DNA of 64,000 nucleotides from contig NZ_AOLI01000021.1 of assembly GCF_000336955.1 (NCBI RefSeq), positions 61,576-125,575 on the forward strand, read 5' to 3'. This document shows positions 20,238 through 29,640 of this stretch, piece after piece. Made by a program: the position numbers and the translations under genes. Positions within the stretch are counted from its first letter, which is position 1. The number at the start of each line of letters is the position of its first letter. Source of the DNA: Haloferax larsenii JCM 13917 (GTDB lineage: Archaea; Halobacteriota; Halobacteria; Halobacteriales; Haloferacaceae). The notes under the pieces were generated by a model. It ran no database searches. It had not been told where the DNA came from and saw nothing but the letters and a program-made list of their open reading frames with translations.

Positions 20238-21158
20238 TCAGTCGAGTGCGTCGACGTCGAACACCGACGACCGAAGCAGAAGTCCCACGGCGACCACAGT
20301 CCACGGAACGACGACGACTGCCCCGACGACAGTCGGTCCGAGAAGGGCGGGCGTCTCCGGGGTCGAAAACAGCACGCCGAGAGAGCCGACCGCGTTGATA
20401 ACGCCGTGCGCGACGGCAGCGGGCCACACTGACTCCGCGCGGAGCGCGACCCACGCGAGAAACGTCCCGGTCGCCGTCGTCATCCAGACCATCGCCAGAA
20501 ATCCAGTCCACGGCGCGCCGACGTAGCCGACGCCGTAGTTGTATCCCAGCGAGACGAGCGGCCAGTGCCACGCGCCCCAAATCACACCAAGGCCGACGAT
20601 AGCGCGCCAGCGACCGAGTGGGAGGAGTTTCTGGAGGAGATAGCCCCGCCAGCCGAACTCCTCGCCGAAGGCGAAGGCGGCGTTGAGCGTCGCCCCGAGG
20701 ACGAGCGCCTGCACGAGTTGTGCGACAAGCACGACCTCGATGGGCGCACCTGGCGGGAGGAATTGCCGAAGGACGGTCAAGTCCGCGTCGAAGTACGCCG
20801 GGAAGAACGCGAAAAACAGCGCCACACCGGCAATCGAGAGGCCGAGCGGCGCGAGCCACGCGACGAGGTACGTCCGACCGTTCGACCGAATGGCAGGGCG
20901 GAGTCGCAAGTCGTCCCACTCCTCGTCTGTCACAGCGCGCGTGACCACGTTTGCGACGGCCGGTGAGAACATGTAGAACGTACTGACGAGGACGAGCCAG
21001 AGTGGAAGGCCCGGAATTACCTCGGGGGAGTCGGTCAGCCCACCGAGCGAAAAGACGACCAGTGCTGTGAGACCCGCAAGCCCGAACGCGACGAGGAGGA
21101 ATATCGTGATTCGCCGCGTTTCCAGCGACTCGAAAGACGAGTCGGTGACGGTCGACAT
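20238..21158 (-). CDS. CPBP-family intramembrane metalloprotease
   Basis: A 306-residue membrane protein with about eight helices and the CAAX protease / bacteriocin-processing motifs: 'EEFGWRGYLLQKL' (E-E-x-x-x-R), 'WGAWHWPLV' with a metal-ligand His, and 'AVAHGVINAVG' with the last His. These are membrane-embedded glutamic/metallo-type proteases that cut near prenylated or signal segments; the target here is unknown. The ATG at 21158 starts the conserved frame; a much longer upstream frame is a shadow of mdh. It converges with uvrC, with stops about 4 bp apart. Confidence 0.86.
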   Translation of the reverse strand: MSTVTDSSFESLETRRITIFLLVAFGLAGLTALVVFSLGGLTDSPEVIPGLPLWLVLVSTFYMFSPAVANVVTRAVTDEEWDDLRLRPAIRSNGRTYLVAWLAPLGLSIAGVALFFAFFPAYFDADLTVLRQFLPPGAPIEVVLVAQLVQALVLGATLNAAFAFGEEFGWRGYLLQKLLPLGRWRAIVGLGVIWGAWHWPLVSLGYNYGVGYVGAPWTGFLAMVWMTTATGTFLAWVALRAESVWPAAVAHGVINAVGSLGVLFSTPETPALLGPTVVGAVVVVPWTVVAVGLLLRSSVFDVDALD

Positions 21159-21333
21159 ACGAGGACTGTCGGGTGAACGTGAGAAAACCTTTGTCGCGTT
21201 GGAGTACCGCGGGAGCGTCTCGTTCGTGACGAGAGAGACAGGTGTGTCAGCGTGACGCGGCGGGTCGGCCAGTGCGGCCAAAAAGTCAGTGTTAGACCGG
21301 AGTTTAGTGCGGAGTCGCTCCGAAGCGTCCAGT

Positions 21334-22248
21334 TTACGCGATTTTGTTGTACTGGTCGCGGAGCTTCTCGGCGGCGTCGTCCATGAGGTCGGCCTCGTAG
21401 TCGTCGAGGTCCCACTCGACGACCTCTTCGATGCCGTTCGAGCCGAGTTTGACGGGGACGCCGAAGGCGGTGTCCTCGTAACCGTACTCGCCGTCGAGGA
21501 CGAGCGAACCGGGGAGCACTTCGCCGGTGTCGTGCAGGACGGCCTCGACCATGTGGGCGACGCCGGTCGCCGGACCCCACTGGGTCGCGCCCTTGCGCTC
21601 GATGACGTCCATCGCGGACTCCTTGAGGTCGCCGAGAATCTCGTCCTTCTCGTCGGCGGAGAACTCGGGGTCGTTGCCGTTGACGCGAACCTTCGAGAAG
21701 ACGGGGACCTGCGCGTCACCGTGCTCGCCGAGGATGGTCGCGTCGACGTTCTTGACCGGCGCGTCGAAGCGCTGGCTCAGCACGTAGCGGAAGCGTGCGG
21801 AGTCGAGGCGGCCACCGAAGCCGATGACCTTGTGGCGGTCGCGGTCGCCCGTCTCGTACAGGTGACGGTTGAGCAGGTCGACGGGGTTCGACGTCGTAAT
21901 AGAGACGAAGTCGTCGTTGTACTCCGCGAGCGAGGAGCCGATGTCGTCCATGATGGGGGCGTTGTCGCCCGCGAGGTCGATACGGGTCTGACCCGGCTGT
22001 CGCGGAATCCCCGCCGTGATGACGACCACGTCGGAGCCAGCGGTGTCCTCGTAGCCACCCTGCTTCACGACCGTGTTCGAGTCGTACGCGATGCCGTGGT
22101 TGGTGTCTGCCGCCTGTCCAACCGTCTTGTCCTCCATCTTCGGGATGTCCACGAACACCAGTTCGTCGCAGACGTCACGAAGCGCGAGGTTGTATCCAGC
22201 CGCAGCGCCGACCGTGCCGGCCGCGCCAATCACGCTAACTTTCGTCAT
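21334..22248 (-). CDS. mdh: malate dehydrogenase (LDH-like)
   Basis: A 304-residue enzyme that interconverts malate and oxaloacetate with NAD(H). It has the dinucleotide fold '[21 protein letters not shown]', the mobile loop Arg pair in '[19 protein letters not shown]' (Arg rather than Gln, hence malate specificity), '[13 protein letters not shown]', and the catalytic His in '[16 protein letters not shown]'. It belongs to the tetrameric LDH-like malate dehydrogenases characterised in halophiles. It is a single-gene unit. Confidence 0.96.
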   Translation of the reverse strand: MTKVSVIGAAGTVGAAAGYNLALRDVCDELVFVDIPKMEDKTVGQAADTNHGIAYDSNTVVKQGGYEDTAGSDVVVITAGIPRQPGQTRIDLAGDNAPIMDDIGSSLAEYNDDFVSITTSNPVDLLNRHLYETGDRDRHKVIGFGGRLDSARFRYVLSQRFDAPVKNVDATILGEHGDAQVPVFSKVRVNGNDPEFSADEKDEILGDLKESAMDVIERKGATQWGPATGVAHMVEAVLHDTGEVLPGSLVLDGEYGYEDTAFGVPVKLGSNGIEEVVEWDLDDYEADLMDDAAEKLRDQYNKIA

Positions 22249-22439
22249 ACCACATTAATGAGGCCGTGGATTCCGAGTAAACGTTTCGGAACGAACACCA
22301 TCGCGCCGTCTGTCGATTATATGTTCGACAATCGTCGAATTGTGTCGAGGGAGAAAAGCCGACAGTCACTGCTCGCGCGGCGTCCAGCGAACTCTCCGAC
22401 GCCGTGGGGTTTTTCGACGTACGCGGCGTCCGATTGGAC

Positions 22440-23138
22440 ATGAGCGACTTCGACAAAGAGGCAGAGCGCCAACGGCTTCGAGAGAAGTACGAGCAGGACG
22501 AGGCGAAGCGTCGCTCGACACAGCGGATGAGCGAACTGCTCCTCAAGGGCGCGACGATGACCAACAAGCACTGCGACCAGTGCGGAGACCCCATATTCCG
22601 GTACGACGGTGAGGAGTTCTGTCCCACGTGTCAGGCCGGAGGGCAGTCTGCCGCGGCGGACGAGGGTGCTGCGGAGGCCGCGGGCGAGGCGAGTGCAGAA
22701 CCTGACGCCCGGACCGTCGCCGAGGCTGATTCCGAGGCAGTCGCCGAGGCTGACGCCGGAAGAGTCGCGGAGACCGATGCCGGAAGAGTTGCTGAGGCCA
22801 ACGCCGAGACAGTGGCTGGAAGCGACACCGTAGACAGAGAACCGACAGCCGCGACCGAAAACGTCGGGCAGTCGGCGGCGTCGGCGTCCGAACAGGCCGA
22901 CGAACAGCTATCCGAACGTACGGCCGAGTCGAAGAACGGAGCGCGTCGGACGCGGCAGCGCGCATCCACGACGACGCGTGCTGTAGGTGGGGACATTTCG
23001 AGTGCGCGCGAATCGCTCGTTCGGACGCTGACGTGGGCGGCAACCGAGGCAGAAGCAACCGACGACCCGCGCCGCGCAGTCGAATATCTCTCTGCCGCGC
23101 GGGAGGCCGCAGAAGCCATCGACGCGCTCGACCGCTGA
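22440..23138 (+). CDS. zinc-ribbon protein of the SSSCA1 (autoantigen p27) family
   Basis: A 232-residue protein. The N-terminal helix 'MSDFDKEAERQRLREKYEQDEAKRRSTQRMSELLLKGATM' precedes a two-CxxC zinc ribbon 'HCDQCGDPIFRYDGEEFCPTC' (about 49-69), the layout of the archaeal/eukaryotic SSSCA1 family. Residues about 75-190 are low-complexity, with repeats such as 'VAEADAGRVAETDAGRVAEA', and a C-terminal helical region follows. Function is unknown. The ATG at 22440 is used because the frame before it lacks family similarity. Confidence 0.82.
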   Translation: MSDFDKEAERQRLREKYEQDEAKRRSTQRMSELLLKGATMTNKHCDQCGDPIFRYDGEEFCPTCQAGGQSAAADEGAAEAAGEASAEPDARTVAEADSEAVAEADAGRVAETDAGRVAEANAETVAGSDTVDREPTAATENVGQSAASASEQADEQLSERTAESKNGARRTRQRASTTTRAVGGDISSARESLVRTLTWAATEAEATDDPRRAVEYLSAAREAAEAIDALDR

Positions 23139-23224
23139 CACCTGTCTACGCTACTCGACGACCGACGCGACGCTGAGTCAAACGTCGCGGCCGAGGCCGA
23201 CGCTCCGTGTACTCGCAGTTCGAA

Positions 23225-23446
23225 TCAGGCGACGCGCACGGTCCGCCCGTCGGACGGTGAGTACACGAAGTCGGGACCTTCCGGACGGTAGTGTTCTGAT
23301 TCGGCGTACAGACTCTGCTCTTCTTCGCGTGGCACGTCGGTACAGAAGATGTCTCGGTCGTCCACCTGCACAGTCTCGTGCTGCGGCTTGCCGTAAAATG
23401 CACGCTGTCCGGTCGGCGTGTCGGTGTGCAGGGTTGTGTAACTCAT
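23225..23446 (-). CDS. small protein, unknown function
   Basis: A 73-residue soluble protein beginning 'MSYTTLHTDTPTGQRAFYGK' with a short central beta-like section and a C-terminal 'GPDFVYSPSDGRTVRVA'. Composition (Asp/Glu/Thr rich, halophilic codon choice) supports coding. No family recognised. It lies alone, followed upstream by about 215 bp without a gene. Confidence 0.6.
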   Translation of the reverse strand: MSYTTLHTDTPTGQRAFYGKPQHETVQVDDRDIFCTDVPREEEQSLYAESEHYRPEGPDFVYSPSDGRTVRVA

Positions 23447-23662
23447 ATTCGAGTAGTAATTTTGTCGCCAACCACATAATGTTTTCCTAGAGACAACAAC
23501 CGTGAATATTCGGGTTTGAAGACTTACGTCGGCTGGTTTGGGCGTCGGGTGTGACGACGGAAACCGGTTGTGAACTACTCACTCGCGGCTAATCGACCGA
23601 CGTGGTCGTGGCTGATTCGAAACGAACACACAGAAATCTGCGAACAGTGCGTCGCAGGCCCG

Positions 23663-26212
23663 TCAGCGGTACTCGGACCCGACCACGTCGCGAATTCGTT
23701 CGGCGGTGACGGCACCGACGCCTGGTACTTCTTTCAGGTCGTCCTCGTTGGCCGTCATCACCGCTTCGACGCTACCCAGTTCTTCGAGTAGGTTTCGCGC
23801 CGTCACAGGGCCGATATCGGCGATTGCCGAGACGACGTACTCCTGCTGTTCGTCGAGTGTTTTCGCGCTCTTGCCGCCGTGGACGCTCACGGTACGCTCT
23901 CTGTCGGTCTGCTCGCGCGAGGCGATAGTTGCGAGCATCTCGGTGGTGTCGTCTTCGTCTTCGGTGAAGAGGACGCTCACGCCGAAGTCGACGGCGACAG
24001 AGGAGAGCGCGCCGCGAATCGCGCCAGGGTGGATGTTACGCTCTTCGTAGAGGCCGCGACCCTCGACGATGAGAAGCGGTCGGGCGTAGTGCCGCGTCAG
24101 GTCCGCAATCTGGTCGAACAGCGAGCGGTCGCCCTCGGTGAGCGTATCGAGGAAGTCTGCCACGCTCTTGCGTTCGACCGCGACGCGGTCCGAGAGGACG
24201 TAGTCGCCGACTGCGAGCGTTTCGAGTCGCGTCGTCAGGTCGTCGCGCTTCGAGAGCGTTCGTGCGATGTTGGAGTCGAGTTCGCGCTGGTCGACGACGA
24301 TTTCCACACCGTCGTCGGTCCCGGCTTTGGCGATGGTTCCAGTGTCGTCATCGCTGCCGTCACGTTCACTTTCGGTATCAGACTCGGTTGCACTCGAACT
24401 GTCGCCGTCACGCTCCTCGTCGGGTTCGGCGCGGGCCAACTCCTCGTCTGTCGGTCCGAAGTCGGCGAGGCCAGATTGGCCGTCTGTCGCCTCGGCGGCC
24501 GCAACTGCCTCGCGTCCGCCGTCGTCGGTCGAACCCGCACCAGCGACCCCCTCGTTTCCGGTGGACGTTCCTGAACGTTCGGGAGCGTCTTCGTCATGCT
24601 CGGCGGCCTCGCCACCGTTTCCGGCGAACGCCGAGAGGTCGCGTTGCGAGTGGTCGAGTTCGGCTTCGATGTCCGAGGCCGCACCCTTGAGCGAGCGCAG
24701 TTCCTTTTCCATCGTCTTCTCGCGGCGGCGCGAAATCCAGAAGTACGCCTCGTCGCGGGTGTCTTCGGCGAGTAAGACGACGACGCGACCGTCGGCCTGT
24801 CGTCCGGTCCGGCCCTTCCGCTGGATGGACCGAATCGCCGTCGGAACGGGTTCGAAGAAGAGCACGAGGTCGACCTCGGGCACGTCCAGTCCCTCCTCGG
24901 CGACAGACGTCGAGACGAGGACTTCGAACTCGCCGCTTCGGAACTTGTCGAGGGCCTCCTGTTGTTCCTTCTGCGACATCCCGTCAGACCCGTCGCGGTC
25001 GCCCTGTCCGACGAATCGCCGGACTGAGAAGCTCTGCGAGAGGAATTCGGTGAGTGCCTCCGCCGTGTCGCGCGACTCGGTGAAGACGATGACGCGCTCG
25101 CCGTCGCGGATGCCGAGCGTCTCCGCGAGGAGGATTCGGGTCTCCCGGAACTTCGGGTGGAGTCCGTCGAACGACTCGGCTTTCCGCATCGCCTCGCGCA
25201 CCTTCGGTTCGGCGACGAGGCGTTGGCTCGCCTTCGACGCGCCGGACGAACGGGCGGCGTTGCGCTGGCGTTCGAAGTACCGCCGAACCGACTCGACGGA
25301 CTGCGTCTCGACCAGTTCGACCGCCCGGCGTAGTTTCATCACCTCCGCGTGCGTTGACATTCCTTTGTAGCCCTCCGACTTGTCGGCGTTCATCAGGCGC
25401 TGAAGCTCCGCGCGCATCCGGTTGAGCTTCTTCTGTGAGACGTCGGGTTTCGTCGATTTGGTGACGCCCAACTGCTTGAGTTTCTCCAGTCGGTCGGTGA
25501 TGACCTCGTTGAGCGCGTCGCGTATCTCCAGAATCTCGTCGGGGAGTTGGATTCGGTTCCACTCGACGTCCGTGTCGTGAGTGTAGTCAGAGACGTCGGC
25601 GTCCTCCTCGGTCATCACCTCCACGTGGACGATTCCGAGGTTCTCACAGACTTCGAGGATAGCTTCCTCGTCGCCACCGGGAGACGCGCTCATCCCGGTG
25701 ACGAGTGGGTTTTCGGCGTCGGCGTGGTAGCGCTCGGCGATGTAGACGTACGCGTAGTCGCCGCTGGCGCGGTGGCACTCGTCGAACGTGAGGTGCGTCA
25801 CGTCGCGCAGCGAGACGCGGTTGCCGATGAGGTCGTTTTCGACGACCTGCGGCGTCGCGATGACGATTTGGGCGTCGTCCCAGAGCTCGGCGCGGTCGTC
25901 GGGGCGAACGTCGCCGGTGAAGACGACGATGTCCTCGTCGGGGATGTCGAGTGCTTCCCGATAGAAGTCCGCGTGCTGCTGGACGAGCGGTTTCGTCGGC
26001 GCGAGAAACAGCGACTTCCCACCGACCTCGTGTAACCGCTGGGCGGTGACAAGAAGGCTGACCGTGGTCTTTCCGAGACCAGTGGGAAGACAGACGAGCG
26101 TGTGGTCGTCGCGCGCTGCACCCGCGAGTCGTATCTGGTAGAGCCGCCGCTCGATGAACGACGGGACGAGCAACGGGTGGTCGACGTACGCGACATCCTC
26201 GGAGGACGGCAT
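23663..26212 (-). CDS. hef: Hef helicase/nuclease (FANCM/XPF family)
   Basis: An 849-residue fusion of a superfamily-2 helicase and an XPF-type nuclease that acts at stalled or branched replication forks. Helicase motifs: Walker A 'LPTGLGKTTVSLL', 'TFDECHRASGDYAYV' (DECH), and 'QRKGRTGRQ' (motif VI). An acidic, low-complexity linker (about residues 520-630) leads to the nuclease with 'VDQRELDSNIARTL' and 'VAVERKSVADFLDTL' (ERKx3D), then two C-terminal helix-hairpin-helix motifs ('IADIGPVTARNLLEELGSV', 'VPGVGAVTAERIRDV'). Both modules are intact. Its place beside the origin suits a fork-processing role. Confidence 0.95.
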   Translation of the reverse strand: MPSSEDVAYVDHPLLVPSFIERRLYQIRLAGAARDDHTLVCLPTGLGKTTVSLLVTAQRLHEVGGKSLFLAPTKPLVQQHADFYREALDIPDEDIVVFTGDVRPDDRAELWDDAQIVIATPQVVENDLIGNRVSLRDVTHLTFDECHRASGDYAYVYIAERYHADAENPLVTGMSASPGGDEEAILEVCENLGIVHVEVMTEEDADVSDYTHDTDVEWNRIQLPDEILEIRDALNEVITDRLEKLKQLGVTKSTKPDVSQKKLNRMRAELQRLMNADKSEGYKGMSTHAEVMKLRRAVELVETQSVESVRRYFERQRNAARSSGASKASQRLVAEPKVREAMRKAESFDGLHPKFRETRILLAETLGIRDGERVIVFTESRDTAEALTEFLSQSFSVRRFVGQGDRDGSDGMSQKEQQEALDKFRSGEFEVLVSTSVAEEGLDVPEVDLVLFFEPVPTAIRSIQRKGRTGRQADGRVVVLLAEDTRDEAYFWISRRREKTMEKELRSLKGAASDIEAELDHSQRDLSAFAGNGGEAAEHDEDAPERSGTSTGNEGVAGAGSTDDGGREAVAAAEATDGQSGLADFGPTDEELARAEPDEERDGDSSSATESDTESERDGSDDDTGTIAKAGTDDGVEIVVDQRELDSNIARTLSKRDDLTTRLETLAVGDYVLSDRVAVERKSVADFLDTLTEGDRSLFDQIADLTRHYARPLLIVEGRGLYEERNIHPGAIRGALSSVAVDFGVSVLFTEDEDDTTEMLATIASREQTDRERTVSVHGGKSAKTLDEQQEYVVSAIADIGPVTARNLLEELGSVEAVMTANEDDLKEVPGVGAVTAERIRDVVGSEYR

Positions 26213-26303
26213 CGGTGGCGATTACGCGCCCTCGCCGATAAGGGTTCGCAGAGTACGGTGAAAGTGAACGAGGATGACTGTCAGCGGTTCCGACGGACCA
26301 CGG

Positions 26304-26420
26304 TCAGCGTGTGCCGTCGGCGGTTTCGAAGTCGTGTTCGTCTGGACGCGGGTCGGGCAGCGACGCACCCACGAGCGCCGCCCATTCTGCGACCTTGTTG
26401 TTGTTGTACGAGTTGGACAT
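26304..26420 (-). CDS. 38-residue protein, unrecognised, in the hef-oapC gap
   Basis: A short open frame not preceded by another gene, encoding a protein that begins 'MSNSYNNNKVAEWAALVGAS' and continues with a Pro/Asp/Glu-rich tail ending 'FETADGTR'. Codons are of the GC-ending type used by the neighbours and the sequence is acidic, both arguing for a real gene. A good TATA-like element (gtatataa on the plus strand, 26456-26463) lies about 36-43 bp upstream of its ATG. No family recognised. It fills part of the 384-bp gap between hef and oapC; the rest holds an ORB-like site. Confidence 0.6.
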   Translation of the reverse strand: MSNSYNNNKVAEWAALVGASLPDPRPDEHDFETADGTR

Positions 26421-26455
26421 AGCGCTTCCCCTAGGAGGATATACTCTCAACTATC

Positions 26456-26463
26456 GTATATAA
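26456..26463 (-). promoter_or_regulatory. TATA box for the 38-residue gene
   Basis: On the minus strand the sequence reads TTATATAC inside an AT-rich patch (about 26441-26466) that contrasts with the GC-rich surroundings. Transcription would start about 25-30 bp downstream, near 26432, just before the ATG at 26420. Confidence 0.5.
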
Positions 26464-26549
26464 TGATTGTGCCGGTCGGGTGTCGAGTTGTGACCGCCGA
26501 CTCGAAGACGAGGCGAGGCAGGAATCCTACCGAAACGGGATACTACGCA

Positions 26550-26571
26550 GTTCGAGGCGAAACGAAGGGGT
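26550..26571 (+). repeat. ORB-like site between the 38-residue gene and oapC
   Basis: The core gcgaaacgaaggggt, preceded by gttcga, differs at few positions from the origin boxes and is followed by a G-rich run (agtgcgggg). It is 3 kb from the origin core and lies outside any gene. Confidence 0.6.
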
Positions 26572-26596
26572 AGTGCGGGGTTTGACGTCTGCGTTC

Positions 26597-27751
26597 TCAG
26601 TCGTCGCGGTCGCCGGGCCCCCACGAGTCGGGAACCTCGATAACGTACCGACCATCCTCGCGAAGCGAGATGATGTACTCGTCTCGGTCGTACAGTTCCA
26701 TGAGGTTGAGTTCGTACTGACCGGGATTGACGATTTTGATGCTCTCGAACTGGTCGTTGAGTTCCTCTCGCAGTTGGTCGAGGTCGGGGCGGTCGTCGGA
26801 CGGTGGCTCGACGACGTGACCGTCGGCGTCCGTCGGCACGTCAGCAGGCGCGTCTACTTGGGGCTGCTGTGGGTCCGACGGAGGCTGTTGGGCTTCCGAC
26901 GGAGGCTGTTGGGCTTCCGACGGAGGTTGTTGAGCGTTCGACGGAGGCTGCTGCGATTCGGTCGTCTCCCTCGGAGGTTCGCGCTGGGGCTTGTCGTCTT
27001 GGTTACGGCGAGACGAATCGAGCGCTGCGAGTTCTTCGGGAGTGACGACGTCGCTTCTGGCGCTCCGCTGGGAATTGTCCTCTTCGTCTTCGGTCCGCGC
27101 GCGAATCCCGCGGTTCGTCTTCCGAGGCGACCGCTGGGTAGACCGTTCCGACCCTTCTCCCGGGTCCGGTCCGGTCGACGAAACGGCGTCTGGCCTATCG
27201 TCACGTGCCGAGGCGGGTTCCGGTTCGGTTCCAGATTGCGACGGCCACTCGCCCCATCCGCGTTCCGTCGCGTCGTCTTTCGACGTCCGCTTCGAGTCCG
27301 CACGGTCGTCAGTGCGTGTCTGTGGAGGCTGCCGCTCTTGCGGGGGCTGTCGGTCCGGTTCCCGTCGAGAGTCCGAGCTGCGTTGTGGGTCCGGGCCGCG
27401 TTGTGAATCCGGGTCGCCCCCAGCGTCCGAGTCGCGGGGTGAGTCGCGTGTCGGTTGGGACTGCGAGTTCACCCAGTCTTGAACTGTGGTCTCTTCGTCT
27501 TCTGTCGTCGGTCGTGCGTCGTTTTGGGCCGCCCGGCGGCGAACCGCGTCGGCCGCAGACGATGTCAAGTCCTGTGAACCGGCGCTGTCGGACGCGCCAG
27601 TGTTGTCACTCCCGTCGGCACTGCCAGTATCGCTGGTCGTGCTCGCGGGTTGGAACTGGAACTTGTTACCGCCGCAGCTCGGGCACCCCGAAAGCATCTC
27701 TTTGGAGCCGTCGGGGAACACCTTACCGCACGTCGTACATTGGTGTGGCAT
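26597..27751 (-). CDS. oapC: origin-associated zinc-ribbon protein OapC
   Basis: A 384-residue protein. The N-terminal zinc ribbon 'CTTCGKVFPDG...SGCPSCGGNKFQF' is followed by a long disordered, acidic and Gln/Pro/Ser-rich region (about 40-310), and a conserved C-terminal domain of about 70 residues ('DLDQLREELNDQFESIKIVN...YELNLMELYDRDEYIISL'). This matches the origin-associated protein C described next to haloarchaeal oriC1. It heads away from the origin in the same direction as oapB and oapA, suggesting one operon. The central region contains 21-bp repeats (26863-26953). Its molecular function is unknown. Confidence 0.78.
   Translation of the reverse strand: MPHQCTTCGKVFPDGSKEMLSGCPSCGGNKFQFQPASTTSDTGSADGSDNTGASDSAGSQDLTSSAADAVRRRAAQNDARPTTEDEETTVQDWVNSQSQPTRDSPRDSDAGGDPDSQRGPDPQRSSDSRREPDRQPPQERQPPQTRTDDRADSKRTSKDDATERGWGEWPSQSGTEPEPASARDDRPDAVSSTGPDPGEGSERSTQRSPRKTNRGIRARTEDEEDNSQRSARSDVVTPEELAALDSSRRNQDDKPQREPPRETTESQQPPSNAQQPPSEAQQPPSEAQQPPSDPQQPQVDAPADVPTDADGHVVEPPSDDRPDLDQLREELNDQFESIKIVNPGQYELNLMELYDRDEYIISLREDGRYVIEVPDSWGPGDRDD
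26863..26953. repeat. 21-bp tandem repeats in oapC
   Basis: About four imperfect 21-bp units encode the heptad QQPPSEA and close variants in the disordered middle of OapC. Confidence 0.85.
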
Positions 27752-27799
27752 GGTAGATGGTGGCGCCGGGTGGCGCAGTTCGTGTCTCGCGTCCGCTCC

Positions 27800-28192
27800 T
27801 TACTTCCGCGAGACGAGTGCGCTGATGAGATTCTCGTCTTTGTGGAGCGTCTGAATCTGGTTTGCAGGACCGATGACCGTGAGCTTCTGTGTCGATTGCC
27901 GACCCATGAGTCGGTCGAGGAAGCTCTGGTCTGCGGCCTGCGAGCGCGGATACGTCTCTATCTCGATGCCATTGAACTCGTCGGGGCTGATTTCGGCCAT
28001 CGTCACCTCGATGAGTTTCGACTCTTCGTCGGGTGAAAGACCCTCTTCGAGGATGACGATGTTCCCGTCGCGAACGCCGTCGAGGATGAGACGAATCTTC
28101 TCCATGCTGGTGAGACTCGCCATCCGACTCCCACTGAAGAGGTCTATCTGAACCCCACCAGAGCCGTTTTCGGATGTCGTTGCTTCAGGCAT
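27800..28192 (-). CDS. oapB: origin-associated protein OapB (DUF2073)
   Basis: A 130-residue DUF2073 protein, recognisable from 'GVQIDLFSGSRMASLTSMEKIRLILDGVRDGNIVILEEGL' and 'TVIGPANQIQTLHKDENLI'. DUF2073 genes are almost always next to an Era-like GTPase and a zinc-ribbon gene in euryarchaea, as here. It ends 48 bp before oapC begins and starts 6 bp after the stop of oapA, so all three look like one transcription unit. Biochemical role is unknown. Confidence 0.86.
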   Translation of the reverse strand: MPEATTSENGSGGVQIDLFSGSRMASLTSMEKIRLILDGVRDGNIVILEEGLSPDEESKLIEVTMAEISPDEFNGIEIETYPRSQAADQSFLDRLMGRQSTQKLTVIGPANQIQTLHKDENLISALVSRK

Positions 28193-28198
28193 AGTGAA

Positions 28199-28840
28199 TC
28201 ACGCGAAGTACTCCGCGATTTTGGCGTACACTTCGTCCATGTTCTCGCCCTCGAGGGCCGACAGTTCGACCGTCTCGTGTTGCGGGTACGCGTTCGAGAT
28301 ACGCTCGACGTTCGAGTCTTCGAGGTCGATCTTGTTCGCGAAGATGAGAACCGGCAGGTCCTGGCTCTCGATGATGCCGATGAGCATCGTGTTGACCTGC
28401 GATATCGGGTCCTTCGTGCTGTCGAGGACGTAGATGACGCCGTCGACGTCTTCGCGGAGCCAGTGCATGGCCTCGGCGACCCCCTCTGTCGCCTCGCGAG
28501 ACCGGCGCACGGCGTCTTCTTTTTCCATGTCGTGGTCGAGGAACTCCTTATAATCGACCTTCGTCGTGACACCCGGGGTGTCGACGATGTCGATAGTGAC
28601 CTTCTTGCCGTTTCGCTCGATTTCGACGTTTTCTTTCCGTCGAGCGCGGCGGGTCTCGTGAGGGATGTGGCTCTCGGGACCGATTGCGTCACCGGTCCAA
28701 TCACGGGCGATACGATTTGCGAGAGTCGTCTTCCCGGCGTTAGGCGGGCCATAGATACCGATTCGCTTTGGCTCGCTCTCCGAAAAGAGCCGGTCGACGA
28801 CTCGTGAGATGCTGTCTCTGAGATCTGTGAGCAGTCCCAT
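28199..28840 (-). CDS. oapA: origin-associated Era-like GTPase OapA
   Basis: A 213-residue small GTPase. Motifs: G1 'GIYGPPNAGKTTLANRI', G3 'DTPG' in 'IDIVDTPGVTTKV', G4 'NKID' in 'LIFANKIDLED' and a G5-like 'SALEG'. It belongs to the Era/Obg-like group found beside archaeal orc1. It is the first gene of the unit leaving the origin leftward. The ATG at 28840 starts 'MGLLTDLRDSISRVVDRLF'; the frame before it is not conserved in style. A possible role in coupling origin activity or ribosome biology is speculation. Confidence 0.86.
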   Translation of the reverse strand: MGLLTDLRDSISRVVDRLFSESEPKRIGIYGPPNAGKTTLANRIARDWTGDAIGPESHIPHETRRARRKENVEIERNGKKVTIDIVDTPGVTTKVDYKEFLDHDMEKEDAVRRSREATEGVAEAMHWLREDVDGVIYVLDSTKDPISQVNTMLIGIIESQDLPVLIFANKIDLEDSNVERISNAYPQHETVELSALEGENMDEVYAKIAEYFA

Positions 28841-29567
28841 CCTGGGCCTCCCGCACCTCCCGAACGCGTCGTGGAGGGCGTATGGAGGTATCACCCAACC
28901 GGACTCACTTAAGCACTACGTCAGACACCAGTCACGTTTTAGACAGGATACTGTAAATAATAACTCTCTATCATATTGGTCCGAACGACAGAGAGCGTAA
29001 TTTCGATGCTTAATGTCCACCACGAATGGGTGCTTCATCGTGGTGTTCTCTCACGCCATCTGTCGATAATGGAGGATTATATCTGCTACTTTGGCCGTGC
29101 GAGCGCACACGAAGTGGAGGGGTTCGCGAGAGACACCATGAGAAGATATAGCATGAAGGTTGCAGGAGAATGAATTTACAGACCGCTGTGAAAACGGTTG
29201 ACGAACCGGTAAATCGGTGAATCGGTATCCAAGGGGAGACAACTCGGGCAGTCCTCGCGTATCGATGACTGCGCCGATTCGACTCGAATGCACGTTCACT
29301 CGAAGGGTTGTTTTTCGACTCGAACGCACCAGCCAGCGCGTGGTACACCCGTTCAGCACGTACCTCTCGACTAAGTCGTACTTCACCCGGCGAGCACAGA
29401 CACGTGGTCTTCCCGGCCGACCGTATTCGTCGAACTACCGGAACGATGACGACAGGTCATCCGATCAATCGAAGCGACACCTGCCTACAGCCTGCGACGC
29501 CTAGCCACGAACTACGACGCCCTGTCAAACGGTGTGAGTGCTGTGGACACGAAACAACACGGGGGCA

Positions 29568-29620
29568 ACACCCCCACCCCTTCGTTTCAGGTGGAACGGG
29601 CCGAAGGGGTGTGGGGGTGT
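29568..29620. repeat. long inverted repeat with G-strings around an ORB
   Basis: The left arm 29568-29584 (acacccccaccccttcg) pairs with the right arm 29602-29620 (cgaaggggtgtgggggtgt), with only a 2-base difference in arm length. The loop contains the GAAAC half of the minus-strand ORB. Each arm carries a C or G string next to the box. Confidence 0.85.
29576..29597 (-). repeat. origin recognition box, minus orientation
   Basis: On the minus strand it reads as CCACCTGAAACGAAGGGGT preceded by GTT, a full haloarchaeal ORB followed by a G-string. It borders the AT-rich segment on the left and faces the box at 29771-29792. Confidence 0.88.
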
Positions 29621-29640
29621 CGACCGCTAGACGGCGGTCG

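Noticed and set aside
21159..21719. Upstream extension of the CPBP protease frame
   Set aside because: It overlaps mdh in another frame and is Ser/Arg-rich with no helix; the conserved protein starts at 21158.
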